A stretch of DNA of 64,000 nucleotides, from the NCBI GenBank assembly GCA_036500345.1, contig DASYCE010000031.1, forward strand, positions 162,728 through 226,727, in the 5' to 3' direction. This DNA comes from Gemmatimonadales bacterium (GTDB lineage Bacteria; Gemmatimonadota; Gemmatimonadetes; Gemmatimonadales; GWC2-71-9). The notes below the pieces were generated by a model, which was not told where the DNA came from, made no database searches, and saw only the letters and a program-made list of their open reading frames with translations. Made by a program: the position numbers and the translations under genes. This document shows, piece by piece, positions 34,489 to 43,789 of the stretch (its first letter is position 1; every line of letters begins with the position of its first letter).

Positions 34489-37400
34489 ATGCGCCGCCTC
34501 GCGTGGTTGCTCCTCGCTGCTGCGACCGTGGTTCCGGCCGCGCTCCCCGCCCAGTATTTCGGTCAGAACAAGGTTCAGTATTCGCGGTTCAAGTTCAAGG
34601 TCCTCGAGACCGAGCACTTCGACCTGTATTACTACGACATCGAACACAACGCGGCGCTCGATGTGGCGCGGATGGCCGAGCGGTCGTACACCGAGCTCTC
34701 GACCGTGCTGCGTCATCAGTTCCGCGAGCGCAAGCCGATCATCCTCTATGCCTCGCTCTCCGACTTTCAGCAGACCAATACCTCTCCTGATGAAGTCTCC
34801 GAGGGGACCGGCGGATTCACCGACTTCCTGAAGCACCGGATCGTGATTCCGCTCACCGGATCCTACGCCGATGTGCAGCACGTGCTTCAGCACGAAATGA
34901 CCCACCAGTTCCAGTACGATGTCTGGTCGGGCGGGCGCGCCGGCGCCGGCGTGCAAACGCTGATCGCGATCAATCCGCCGCTCTGGTTCGTCGAAGGAAT
35001 GGCGGAGTACATGTCGCTGGGCGGGGTTGACCCGAATACGGCAATGTGGTTGCGCGATGCGGCCCAGGAAGGAAAGGTCCCGACGATCCATCAGCTGGAG
35101 ACCGATCCGCGCATCTTCCCCTACCGCTTCGGACAGGCGATCCTGAGTTACATCGGCCAGCGCTGGGGCGACGAAGCGATCGGTGCGATTCTCTCCGCGT
35201 CGCGCTCCGGGTCGCTCGAGGGCGCCTTTCGGCGGGTCATCGGTCTCGACTTCAAGCAACTCGGCGACCAGTGGCGCGACGCGGTGGACAAGGAATATCT
35301 GCCGCAGCTGAACACGGCGGACCGCGCCGGCCAGATCTCGCAAGTTGTGCTGACGAAGGAACGAAGCGAAGGGACGCTGCATCTGGCGCCGGCGCTGTCG
35401 CCGGACGGAACCCGGGTGGCGTACTTCTCGGAGAAGAACTTCTACTTCATCGATCTCTGGCTCGCGAACGTTGCCGACGGGAAGGCCGACCGGCGGCTCT
35501 TCAAGTCGACCTGGAGCTCAAACTACGAAACGTTCCGGTTCATCAATTCCTCGTCAAGCTGGTCGCCCGACGGGAAGTTTCTCGCGTTCGCCGGGAAGAA
35601 CGGCGCCCACGACGACATCATCATCATCGACGTCGCGTCCAACAAGACCGTTGCCACGATCCGGACCGGATTGAGCGGCGTCACCACTCCCGACTGGAGT
35701 CCCGACGGATCGCGGCTCGTCTTCACCGGATACGATGGCGGGCTCTCGGATCTCTTCGTCGTCGATCGGAACGGCGCCAATCTCAAACGGCTCACCAACG
35801 ACAAATATGCCGACCTGAATCCAGCGTGGTCGCCGGATGGCAAATCGATCGCCTTCACCACCGATCGCGGCCCGGAGACCGACTTCACTACGCTGCACTT
35901 CGGGAATTACCGCCTGGCGCTGTATCACTTCGACTCGAACCAGATCGAAGTACTCAAGGGAATGGACGTCGGCAAGAATTCGGGACCGCAATGGTCGCCG
36001 ACCGGCACTTCGATCGCGTACATCTCGGACCGCACCGGGGTGAGCAACATCTATCTGTACGACATGGCGTCCGGCGATTCGTACCAGATCACCAATTTCT
36101 TTACCGGCGCGCAGGGGATCACGCCGCTGTCGCCGGTGCTGTCGTGGGCCCGGCAGGCCGACAAGCTGGCGTACGTCTATTACGAGAAGGGCGATTACGA
36201 CGTGTACGTGCTCTCCAATCCCGAGAGCCGCAAGAAGGAACCGTGGCGCCCGGTGACCGTGCTCGCCACCAATCGGCCACCGGTGACCAATCCCGCCGCG
36301 CCACCGGCTGATACCACGCACGTGGTGACCGCGGGCGGAACGTCCCTGTACCGGTCGCCAACGGGCTTCCGGCGCGCCGACTCCCTCGGGAAGCAGGCCG
36401 ATACGGCGCGCGTTGCCACCGGCGAGGTATCGATTGCCCGGTTGATCGACTCCAGCAAGATCCCGATGCCCGACACGAACACCTTCTCGGAACGGCCGTA
36501 CAAGACGGTCTTCACGCCGGACTATGTCTCGCGGCCGAGCATCGGCTACGCGCGCAACAATTTCGGCTCAGGCGTCTTCGGCGGCACGTCGGTCCAGATG
36601 TCCGACATGCTCGGCGACCACGAGCTGCTCTTCTCGGGATTCGTCAACGGGCGGATCGATGAGGCACAGGTGCTCGGTGCGTATGTCAACCAGACGCGAC
36701 GAATGAACTGGGCAGTCGGTTTGTCGCAGGATCCGTATTTCTTCTACAACGGCTCCGCGATCGAGGAAGGGACGCCGAGCCAGTTCGAAGACACCTACGT
36801 CACCGAAGTGCGACGGATCGTGCTGCGATCGGCTTTCATCACGGGCTACTACCCGCTGTCGCGGTTCCAGCGGATTGAGACCGGGATGCACGTCACCAAC
36901 GTCGAGGATGCGGTGCTCGACTATCTCGAACCGTTCGATCCGTCGAGCGGGCTGCTGACAGAGGACCCGTCGACGCAGAAGACGGTGCTGAGCGAAAACG
37001 CGTTCGTGCAGCCGTCGCTGGCGTGGGTCTACGACAACTCGATCGAAGGGTACACCGGCCCGTTTCTCGGACGGCGGTCGCGGTTCGAGCTGGCACCGGC
37101 GATCGGCGGCTGGACCTATCTCCAGGCGACGGCGGATTATCGCCGCTACGATCATCTGTTCGGCCCGTTCACGCTGGCAACGCGCGCCCTGTACTACGGC
37201 CGCAGTGGCCGTGATGCCGACAGGTTCGCCATGTATCTCGGCTATCCCGACCTGATTCGCGGCTGGACGTCGGGGTCGTTCGATCGTCACGAATGCGCGG
37301 CGCTGATCGCACCGGACCCGAATACGCAGACGGGGTGCGCGCCACTCGATCAGCTGGTCGGTACGTCGATCGGCGTAGCCAACGCCGAGTTGCGCTTCCC

Positions 37401-37686
37401 GATTCTGTCGCAGCAATACATGCACTGGTTGCCGCAGCTCTTCCCGCCGATCGAGGGGGCGCTCTTCTACGATGCCGGCGTGGCCTGGGCGGGAAATACC
37501 ACCTTCAGCTGGAATCGTGCGGCGGACGCGAACCCGGCACTGGTGCGGACGCCGCTCCAGTCGATCGGGCTGTCGATCAAGATCAACGCGCTGGGCTTTG
37601 TCGTCCTCCGCTTTGATTATGCCAAACCGCTCAACCGACCTGGCGTGAGCCCCTACTGGACGATTTCGTTCGGACCAGCATATTGA
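34489..37686 (+). CDS. fusion of MA-type metallopeptidase, TolB-like propeller and outer-membrane barrel
   Basis: 1065 residues; ATG 34489 has AAAGG about eight bases upstream and gives a signal peptide ending near PAQ. Residues 30-280 hold a zincin: H135-E-M-T-H139 with Glu169 in WFVEGMAEY as third ligand (peptidase MA-like). Residues about 300-590 show five PD40/WD-like blades with WSPDGxxLxF repeats. The C-terminal 400 residues look like a BamA/TamA-type beta-barrel, ending in an aromatic residue after DYAKPLNRPGVSPYW. It should sit in the outer membrane with its peptidase and propeller facing the periplasm or surface. Role unknown; protein or peptide processing at the outer membrane is a guess. 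Confidence 0.82.
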   Translation: MRRLAWLLLAAATVVPAALPAQYFGQNKVQYSRFKFKVLETEHFDLYYYDIEHNAALDVARMAERSYTELSTVLRHQFRERKPIILYASLSDFQQTNTSPDEVSEGTGGFTDFLKHRIVIPLTGSYADVQHVLQHEMTHQFQYDVWSGGRAGAGVQTLIAINPPLWFVEGMAEYMSLGGVDPNTAMWLRDAAQEGKVPTIHQLETDPRIFPYRFGQAILSYIGQRWGDEAIGAILSASRSGSLEGAFRRVIGLDFKQLGDQWRDAVDKEYLPQLNTADRAGQISQVVLTKERSEGTLHLAPALSPDGTRVAYFSEKNFYFIDLWLANVADGKADRRLFKSTWSSNYETFRFINSSSSWSPDGKFLAFAGKNGAHDDIIIIDVASNKTVATIRTGLSGVTTPDWSPDGSRLVFTGYDGGLSDLFVVDRNGANLKRLTNDKYADLNPAWSPDGKSIAFTTDRGPETDFTTLHFGNYRLALYHFDSNQIEVLKGMDVGKNSGPQWSPTGTSIAYISDRTGVSNIYLYDMASGDSYQITNFFTGAQGITPLSPVLSWARQADKLAYVYYEKGDYDVYVLSNPESRKKEPWRPVTVLATNRPPVTNPAAPPADTTHVVTAGGTSLYRSPTGFRRADSLGKQADTARVATGEVSIARLIDSSKIPMPDTNTFSERPYKTVFTPDYVSRPSIGYARNNFGSGVFGGTSVQMSDMLGDHELLFSGFVNGRIDEAQVLGAYVNQTRRMNWAVGLSQDPYFFYNGSAIEEGTPSQFEDTYVTEVRRIVLRSAFITGYYPLSRFQRIETGMHVTNVEDAVLDYLEPFDPSSGLLTEDPSTQKTVLSENAFVQPSLAWVYDNSIEGYTGPFLGRRSRFELAPAIGGWTYLQATADYRRYDHLFGPFTLATRALYYGRSGRDADRFAMYLGYPDLIRGWTSGSFDRHECAALIAPDPNTQTGCAPLDQLVGTSIGVANAELRFPILSQQYMHWLPQLFPPIEGALFYDAGVAWAGNTTFSWNRAADANPALVRTPLQSIGLSIKINALGFVVLRFDYAKPLNRPGVSPYWTISFGPAY

Positions 37687-37690
37687 CCTG

Positions 37691-39151
37691 ATGGCGTTAC
37701 GTCTCACGGTCCCGATCGTCGGATTGGCCGCCGCGCTCGCTGGGTGCGGCGGCCACTCTGTTCCGCCCGCGTCACATCATCTCCCCGCCTCGGTCGCGGC
37801 ACCGCCCAACGACGCGGCGCTGCTGCGCGTTTCCCGCACCGGCGGGACCGCCCAGCTGGTGCAGGCGAAGACGCTGGTCCCGCGCGAATGGATCATCGAA
37901 AGCGGGTTGCCGTCGATCGCGCACCTGGTGGCGACCAGCATTGAAGACCACATCGTCTATGCCACGGACAACAGCGGCAAGCTCGTCGCCATCGATCTGC
38001 TGGCGCGGAGGTGGCGCGTCGTCCCCACGGCGGCGCGCGGATTCGTCGGGGCGCCGGACGGAACGATCGTCGGTCTGGATTCGGCACAGCACCCGATCCG
38101 CTTTTCCGCGCGGACGATGACGGTCGATCGCGGCGCCGTCCCTCGCGGCGCCGTGATTGCGCGAGGCCCCGGCGATGAGGTGCTGGCGATCGGCGGCGGC
38201 ACGCTGTCCGTGTTCGACACGAAGGGCGAGGTCCGTCACATCGCGGTTCCCGACGGTCGCGTGACCACGACCTGGCTCGGTGACCTGGTCGCCATTGCCA
38301 CCGATTCGGGAGTCGCCGTCGCCGATCCGTCGGGGAAGCAGGCGGTGCGATTCCTGCGCGTCCGCGGCGGGGCGATCGCGGCGACCTATTCCCCCTCCGG
38401 ACACCGGCTGTACGTGGCCCGCAAGAAGGGCGGGCTGGTGATGTTCGACCGCTTCAGCCACGTCCAGATCGGCGAACTTGCCGAGCCGGGGATGATCAGG
38501 GCGCTCCGGGTCGATCGCAGCGGGCGCTGGCTGATCGCCGACGCGGTTGGCGGCAACAAGATCTGGGTCGTCGACCTTGGCACCTGGAAGGTCGCCACGA
38601 CGATCGACGCGCCGTGGGCGGATGATCTCCCGCAGGTCGTCGACGGGCGCACACTGTTGTTCCGCGACAAGGCCGACCTCGTCGCGATTGACCTCCTCGG
38701 GACCCCGCAGGGCCAGCGCGCCGTCCTGGTGGGCGGCGCCCCGGAGCTCTACCTGATGTTGCCGTGGGTGCCGAAGACGACGCCGGTCGCCGTGGCTTCG
38801 GCACCGCCGCCACCGCCGCCGTCCGATTCGGCGTCCTCACCCCCGCCGCCGCCGCCGACGACGACAACGGTGACACCGGCGGCCCACCCAGCCGCCGCCG
38901 GCGCGAAGCCGGCAACTGCGGCCAATGTCTATCTCCAGGTGTCGTCCTCGCAGAACAAGGACTGGGCCGACGCGTTTGCCAAACAGCTCAAGGACGCCGG
39001 ATTCCCGGCCAAGGTCCTCGAGCCGCAAAGCGCCGATGAGGGGTATCGCGTCGTGGTCGGACCGTACACGTCGCGGGAGTCGGCTGACTCGGTCGGGAAG
39101 CGCCTCGGCCGGTCGTATTTCATCCTCACGCCGGGGTCCGGCGACGGCTGA
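37691..39151 (+). CDS. SPOR-domain lipoprotein with beta-propeller
   Basis: 486 residues. Lipobox LAGC at 16-19. Residues about 40-350 have repeated strand patterns (YATDNSGKLVAIDLLARRWRV, LYVARKKGGLVMFDRF, WVVDLGTWKVATTID) like a YVTN-type propeller. A Pro/Thr-rich linker leads to a C-terminal SPOR domain (NVYLQVSSSQNKDWADAFAKQL, GYRVVVGPYTSRESADSV). SPOR domains bind septal peptidoglycan lacking stem peptides, so a role at division sites is plausible. It starts four bases after the fusion gene, and both carry propellers. Confidence 0.85.
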   Translation: MALRLTVPIVGLAAALAGCGGHSVPPASHHLPASVAAPPNDAALLRVSRTGGTAQLVQAKTLVPREWIIESGLPSIAHLVATSIEDHIVYATDNSGKLVAIDLLARRWRVVPTAARGFVGAPDGTIVGLDSAQHPIRFSARTMTVDRGAVPRGAVIARGPGDEVLAIGGGTLSVFDTKGEVRHIAVPDGRVTTTWLGDLVAIATDSGVAVADPSGKQAVRFLRVRGGAIAATYSPSGHRLYVARKKGGLVMFDRFSHVQIGELAEPGMIRALRVDRSGRWLIADAVGGNKIWVVDLGTWKVATTIDAPWADDLPQVVDGRTLLFRDKADLVAIDLLGTPQGQRAVLVGGAPELYLMLPWVPKTTPVAVASAPPPPPPSDSASSPPPPPPTTTTVTPAAHPAAAGAKPATAANVYLQVSSSQNKDWADAFAKQLKDAGFPAKVLEPQSADEGYRVVVGPYTSRESADSVGKRLGRSYFILTPGSGDG

Positions 39152-39161
39152 CCGGCCCTGC

Positions 39162-39169
39162 TATCTTTG
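39162..39169 (+). promoter_or_regulatory. -10 element before smc
   Basis: TATCTTTG at 39162-39169, followed by CGCCTTGCAACGGCC. The same layout follows the -10 element before rsfS. No -35 box is convincing. Confidence 0.5.
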
Positions 39170-39232
39170 CGCCTTGCAACGGCCGGGACACCCTCCGGCT
39201 GACTCGCTCCACCACTCAATACCACGCAGGCG

Positions 39233-42200
39233 ATGAAGCTTACCAGGCTGGAACTCTCGGGGTTCAAGTCCTTTGCAGATACGGTCACGCTCTCCTTCGA
39301 GGACGGCGTCACCGCGATTGTCGGCCCCAACGGATGCGGCAAGTCGAACGTGTCGGACGCGGTGCGCTGGGTCCTGGGCGAGCAATCCGCGCGACTGCTT
39401 CGCGGCGGGAAGATGGAGGACGTCATCTTCCAGGGCGCGGCGACTCGCAGGCCGGTCAACGTCACGGAAGTGTCGCTCTACCTTGATAACAGCGACGGCC
39501 AGCTGCCGACGCCATATACCGAAGTCGTCGTCACGCGACGCCTCTCGCGCTCGGGACAGAGCGACTACCTGCTCAACAACGCTCCCGCGCGCCTTCGCGA
39601 CATCCAGGATCTCCTTCGCGGCACCGGGCTCGGCGGCGATGCCGGGGTCGTGATCGAAGCGAAGATGATCGACCTCCTTCTCTCGGATCGAGCCGACGAA
39701 CGTCGGTCGCTGTTCGAAGAGGCGGCCGGCGTCGGACTCTACCGGGATCGCCGGCACACGACGTCCCGACGCCTGGAAGAGACCGCCGGCGATCTGCAGC
39801 GCCTTGAAGACCTGATCGCCGAGGTGCAATCGCAGCTTCGCTCGCTGGCACGACAGAAGGGGAAGACGGAGCGGCACACCTCGCTCACCGAGGAGAAGTT
39901 CGCCGTCACCGTGACGCTGGCGCGCAAGCGGCTGGAGCAGCTCGCCGAAGATGCCAGCGCCTTCGAGCGGCGGCACGGCGAACTGACGGCGGCGCTGCCG
40001 ACACAGCGCGAAGCGCTCGCAGCCCATACCAGTACCCGCGAGGAATCGGTCGTCCGGCGCAACGCCGCCGAACGCCACCGGACTGCAGTCGCCGACGAAC
40101 TTGGCCAGGTGCGGGTCGCGCTGGGAAAGCTTGACGGCGATCTGGCGGTTGCAGCCGAACGGCTCGGCAATGCGGCGGAACGCCGGCGCCGTGCCGCCGA
40201 CGAACGAGGCGACGCCGAAGTACGGATCCAGCAGGCGTCTCGTGAGCTGCAGAGCGCCGAGGGAGAGCAGGCATCGGCGCAGGTCGAGCATGCCAGAGTC
40301 CAGGAAGAGCTCGCTGGTCGTGCCGCGGTCGAAGAAGGGGTGCGTACCCGCCTCGGCGCTCAGCGCGACGACGTCCGCCGGATCGAACACGAACTCCAGA
40401 CCGCGGCGGAACGCCTTCGCTCGCTCGAAGGCGAACGGACGGCGCTCGACGGCGAAATGGCGTCGATGCGCGAACGGATCGGCGAGGAAGAGGCGCATCG
40501 AGGTCATCTCGCCCAGGAGCGGCAGAGCGCCGGCGACCGACTGACCGACACGTCGGCGATTGCCGAGCGGCAGGGAGAAGATGCACGGCACCGCGTCGCC
40601 GAGGCAGAACAGGCTCGACTTCGCCTTCGCGAAACCCGCGACCGCGAAGCGCGCGAAGTCGCCGAGCGGCGCGCGCTTGAGGAAGAAGTTGCAGTCCTCT
40701 CCGCCCGCCGGGCTGCCATCGAAGCGCTGGAACGCGACCGCGTGGGACTTGCCCCCGCCGCCGCCGCGCTCCTGGCGGTTCGCGACCGCTTTGGCGGCCG
40801 CGTCATCGGCCCTCTCGCCGATTACATCACCACCAGCGGCGAAGCGGCTGAAGTCGCCGAGCAGCTTCTCGGCGATTTCGCCCACGCCGTGCTGGTCCGT
40901 GATGCAGAGACGGTCGAGGAGATCCGTCGCTGGCACGCGTCGGAGCATCCCGGTGCGCTGGTGTTGCTGCCGGTGTCACCCGGTCCCGCTGCGACCGGCG
41001 GCCAGATCGATCCCCGGCTTCGCGTCGACCCCGTCGCCGCCGACTGGATTGCCGCGCTGGTGGGCGGGTCCGAAGTCATTGAGCAGAGCGGCCACGCGCT
41101 GCGTCGCGCCAATGGCGCGATCTATCTCACCGGCCCGTCGGCCGCGACCGGACCGATCCGGCGCCGCGCCGAGCTCAAGGGGCTCGGTGAGCAGATCGAC
41201 AAGGCGACCGCCGCGCTCGCCGCCGTGGGAGCGCGCGCCACCAGCACCGCCGCCGAACTCGCGACGCTTGATGCGTCGTTCGCCACCGCCGAGGAATCCG
41301 CGGACAAGGTTCGCGAAGCCGAGCGCAACGCCGTCGCCGCGCGTGAAGATGCCGCGCGCCGCGTCGCGAATGTCGACCGGGAACTCGCCGAGGCAACAAC
41401 ACAGCTCGAGCGCCTCAATGATCGCCTCCGCCGCGCCGAAGCGCGACGCGCCGAAGTCGAAGCGGCGATCCTCGCCGACGGAGCCCGGCGTGAAGCGCTC
41501 GACGAATCGCTCCGCACCGCGCGCAGCGGCCTCGCGGTGCTCGAGGCCGAGCAGGAACAGGCACGGGACGATCGCTCCGCGTGGCAGGTCCAGGAAGCGC
41601 ATCTTGGTGCGCGACTGCGGTCGGCCCACGACGCGATCGCGCGCGCGCGGCAGATCATCGCCAGTGCCGAAGAAAGTGGTCGCGCGCGCGCCGAGGAAAT
41701 CGCCGCACTCGACCTCGATCGTACCCGCCTCGAGAGCGAACGAGCGCGATGGGTCGCCGAGAGCGAAGCAGCTCGTGAGCGGGCAGCTGCGCTGGAGACC
41801 GCCGTGGCCGAGGCAGAAGAAGCACTCGCCGGCGCGGATGCCGACCTCACCGAGGCGGAAATGGTGCTGCACGAGGCGCGCGCGACCACCGAAGCGATGA
41901 GCGAGGAGCATCACCGGCTGCAACTCGACGTTGCGGAAACCACCGCGCAACGCGGCCGAATCGTCGAGCGTGTCGAGGCCGAATGGAAGCGCTCGTTCGA
42001 CGCGCTGGTCGAGGCTGCACCGATCCTTGATCTCGACCTCGACTCCCTGGAGCTCGAGGCGGAACGGATCGTCAACGCGCTGGAGGCGATCGGTCCGGTC
42101 AACGCCCTTGCCCTCGAAGAGCACGCGGAGGAGAGCAAGCGTCTCGCCTTCCTGCAGGCGCAGCGCGACGATCTGGTCGCGGCGCGGCAATCGCTGCTGC

Positions 42201-42700
42201 AGGCGATCAAGGAAATCGATGGTACCGCGCGAGCTCTGTTCGTCGAGACATTCGCCGCCGTGAGCACCAACTTCGTCCACGTGTTCCAGACGCTGTTCGG
42301 CGGCGGCGAATGCGAACTGCGACTCAGCGACCCCAATGATCCGCTTGAGGCGGAGATCGAGATTCACGCCGCGCCGCGCGGCAAGCGCACCCAGCGGATT
42401 CATCTTCTGTCATCGGGCGAGCGGACCCTGGTCGCCGTGTCGCTGCTCTTCTCGATCTATCTGACCAAGCCGAGTCCGTTCTGCCTGATGGACGAAGTCG
42501 ACGCGCCGCTCGACGACGCCAACGTCGGCCGCTTCCTGCGGCTCCTAGACGAATTCAAGGCCCAGACCCAGTTCCTGGTCATTACACACAATCCGCGGAC
42601 GATGCAGGCCGCTGACAGCGTGTATGGCGTCACCATGCAGGAGCCGGGCGTTTCGACCATCGTGGGAGTACGGATCGCGGACCATACCGCCGCGGTGTAA
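39233..42700 (+). CDS. smc: chromosome segregation protein SMC
   Basis: 1155 residues. SMC dimerises at a hinge and folds the chromosome with ScpA/ScpB. Walker A is GPNGCGKSNVSDAV near residue 32-40, with WVLGEQSARLLRGGKMEDVIF. Two long coiled coils flank a hinge near 500-640 (GRVIGPLADYI). The C-terminal head has the signature LLSSGERTLVAVSLLF and Walker B CLMDEVDAPLDDANV. The signature is LSSGE rather than LSGGE. ATG 39233 lacks an obvious ribosome-binding site. scpA/scpB are not in the window. Confidence 0.97.
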   Translation: MKLTRLELSGFKSFADTVTLSFEDGVTAIVGPNGCGKSNVSDAVRWVLGEQSARLLRGGKMEDVIFQGAATRRPVNVTEVSLYLDNSDGQLPTPYTEVVVTRRLSRSGQSDYLLNNAPARLRDIQDLLRGTGLGGDAGVVIEAKMIDLLLSDRADERRSLFEEAAGVGLYRDRRHTTSRRLEETAGDLQRLEDLIAEVQSQLRSLARQKGKTERHTSLTEEKFAVTVTLARKRLEQLAEDASAFERRHGELTAALPTQREALAAHTSTREESVVRRNAAERHRTAVADELGQVRVALGKLDGDLAVAAERLGNAAERRRRAADERGDAEVRIQQASRELQSAEGEQASAQVEHARVQEELAGRAAVEEGVRTRLGAQRDDVRRIEHELQTAAERLRSLEGERTALDGEMASMRERIGEEEAHRGHLAQERQSAGDRLTDTSAIAERQGEDARHRVAEAEQARLRLRETRDREAREVAERRALEEEVAVLSARRAAIEALERDRVGLAPAAAALLAVRDRFGGRVIGPLADYITTSGEAAEVAEQLLGDFAHAVLVRDAETVEEIRRWHASEHPGALVLLPVSPGPAATGGQIDPRLRVDPVAADWIAALVGGSEVIEQSGHALRRANGAIYLTGPSAATGPIRRRAELKGLGEQIDKATAALAAVGARATSTAAELATLDASFATAEESADKVREAERNAVAAREDAARRVANVDRELAEATTQLERLNDRLRRAEARRAEVEAAILADGARREALDESLRTARSGLAVLEAEQEQARDDRSAWQVQEAHLGARLRSAHDAIARARQIIASAEESGRARAEEIAALDLDRTRLESERARWVAESEAARERAAALETAVAEAEEALAGADADLTEAEMVLHEARATTEAMSEEHHRLQLDVAETTAQRGRIVERVEAEWKRSFDALVEAAPILDLDLDSLELEAERIVNALEAIGPVNALALEEHAEESKRLAFLQAQRDDLVAARQSLLQAIKEIDGTARALFVETFAAVSTNFVHVFQTLFGGGECELRLSDPNDPLEAEIEIHAAPRGKRTQRIHLLSSGERTLVAVSLLFSIYLTKPSPFCLMDEVDAPLDDANVGRFLRLLDEFKAQTQFLVITHNPRTMQAADSVYGVTMQEPGVSTIVGVRIADHTAAV

Positions 42701-42716
42701 CACGCCGCCGCCGCGC

Positions 42717-42745
42717 TTTCTTCTCCCGCCGTCCCGCGGTATTCT
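42717..42745 (+). promoter_or_regulatory. possible promoter of the DAHP synthase gene
   Basis: TTTCTT at 42717-42722 and TATTCT at 42740-42745 are 17 bases apart; the ATG is only six bases past the -10 box, so the message would be leaderless or nearly so. Confidence 0.4.
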
Positions 42746-42751
42746 TCGATC

Positions 42752-43789
42752 ATGCTGATTGTCATGAAGCCGGACGCCACGCCCGATGAGATATCCGGCG
42801 TGGTATCACTCATCGTCTCCATGGGGTACGAGGCGCGCCCGATGCCCGGGCGGCAGCGCACCACCGTCGGACTGGTCGGAAATGACGGCCGGGTCGATTC
42901 GTCCACCATCGGCGGGTTGCCGGGGGTGGCCGAGATCATCCACGTCTCGAAACCGTACAAGCAGGTGTCGCGCGAGTGGAAGCCCGAGCCGACGCGAATC
43001 GCGCTGGGCGACGGCACCACGATCGGTGATCGCGAAGTCGTGGTGATGGCAGGGCCATGCTCGGTCGAGAACGAGGAGCAGATCATTGCGTCGGCCCGAC
43101 TGGTGAAGGCCGCCGGTGCGACGGTGCTACGCGCTGGAGCGTTCAAGCCGCGGTCGTCGCCGTATTCGTTCCAGGGTCTCGGCGCCCGCGGGCTCGACCT
43201 GCTCGAGCGCGCCCGCGAGGAGACCGGGCTGCTGATCGTCACCGAGGCGATGGACGTCGACGGCCTTGAACTCGTGGCACGGACCGCCGACATCATCCAG
43301 ATCGGCGCGCGCAGCATGCAGAACTATCCGCTGCTCAAGGAGTGCGGCCGCCTGCGCAAGCCGATCCTCCTCAAGCGCGGCCTCGCTGCGACGATCACCG
43401 AACTCCTGCTCTCGGCAGAATACATCCTCTCCGAAGGGAATCCCAACGTGATTCTCTGCGAGCGCGGGATCCGTTCATTCGACACCACGACACGCAACCT
43501 CTTCGACATCGCCGCGATCGCCGTCGTCCACGGCCTGTCGCACCTGCCGATCATCGCCGACCCGAGCCACGGAACGGGTCATCGCGACATGGTCATTCCG
43601 ATGGCCCGTGCCGCGATCGCAGGCGGCGCCGACGGATTGATCGTCGAGGTACACCCCAACCCGGAGCGCGCGATGTCGGACGGCGCGCAGAGCCTCTACC
43701 CGGAACAATTCGAACGGATGATGCGCGAGGTCGGTGCCATCGCCGAGGTGATCGGTCGCTCGCTCGCCACCGTGGGAAGCGCGGTTTGA
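42752..43789 (+). CDS. aroF: 3-deoxy-7-phosphoheptulonate (DAHP) synthase, type I-beta
   Basis: 345 residues. First enzyme of the shikimate pathway: phosphoenolpyruvate plus erythrose 4-phosphate. The N-terminal 80 residues form a ferredoxin-like regulatory domain (MLIVMKPDATPDEISGVV) typical of the I-beta group. The barrel shows MAGPCSVENEEQI, RAGAFKPRSSPYSFQGLG, QIGARSMQNYPLL, ILLKRG and DPSHGTGHRDMV, covering substrate and metal ligands (Cys, His, Glu, Asp). Feedback by tyrosine or phenylalanine through the extra domain is possible. Its stop overlaps the ATG of lolA. Confidence 0.95.
   Translation: MLIVMKPDATPDEISGVVSLIVSMGYEARPMPGRQRTTVGLVGNDGRVDSSTIGGLPGVAEIIHVSKPYKQVSREWKPEPTRIALGDGTTIGDREVVVMAGPCSVENEEQIIASARLVKAAGATVLRAGAFKPRSSPYSFQGLGARGLDLLERAREETGLLIVTEAMDVDGLELVARTADIIQIGARSMQNYPLLKECGRLRKPILLKRGLAATITELLLSAEYILSEGNPNVILCERGIRSFDTTTRNLFDIAAIAVVHGLSHLPIIADPSHGTGHRDMVIPMARAAIAGGADGLIVEVHPNPERAMSDGAQSLYPEQFERMMREVGAIAEVIGRSLATVGSAV

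Noticed and set aside
39161-40948. 595-codon open frame antisense to smc
   Set aside because: Shadow of smc; composition rich in Arg and Phe with no family pattern.
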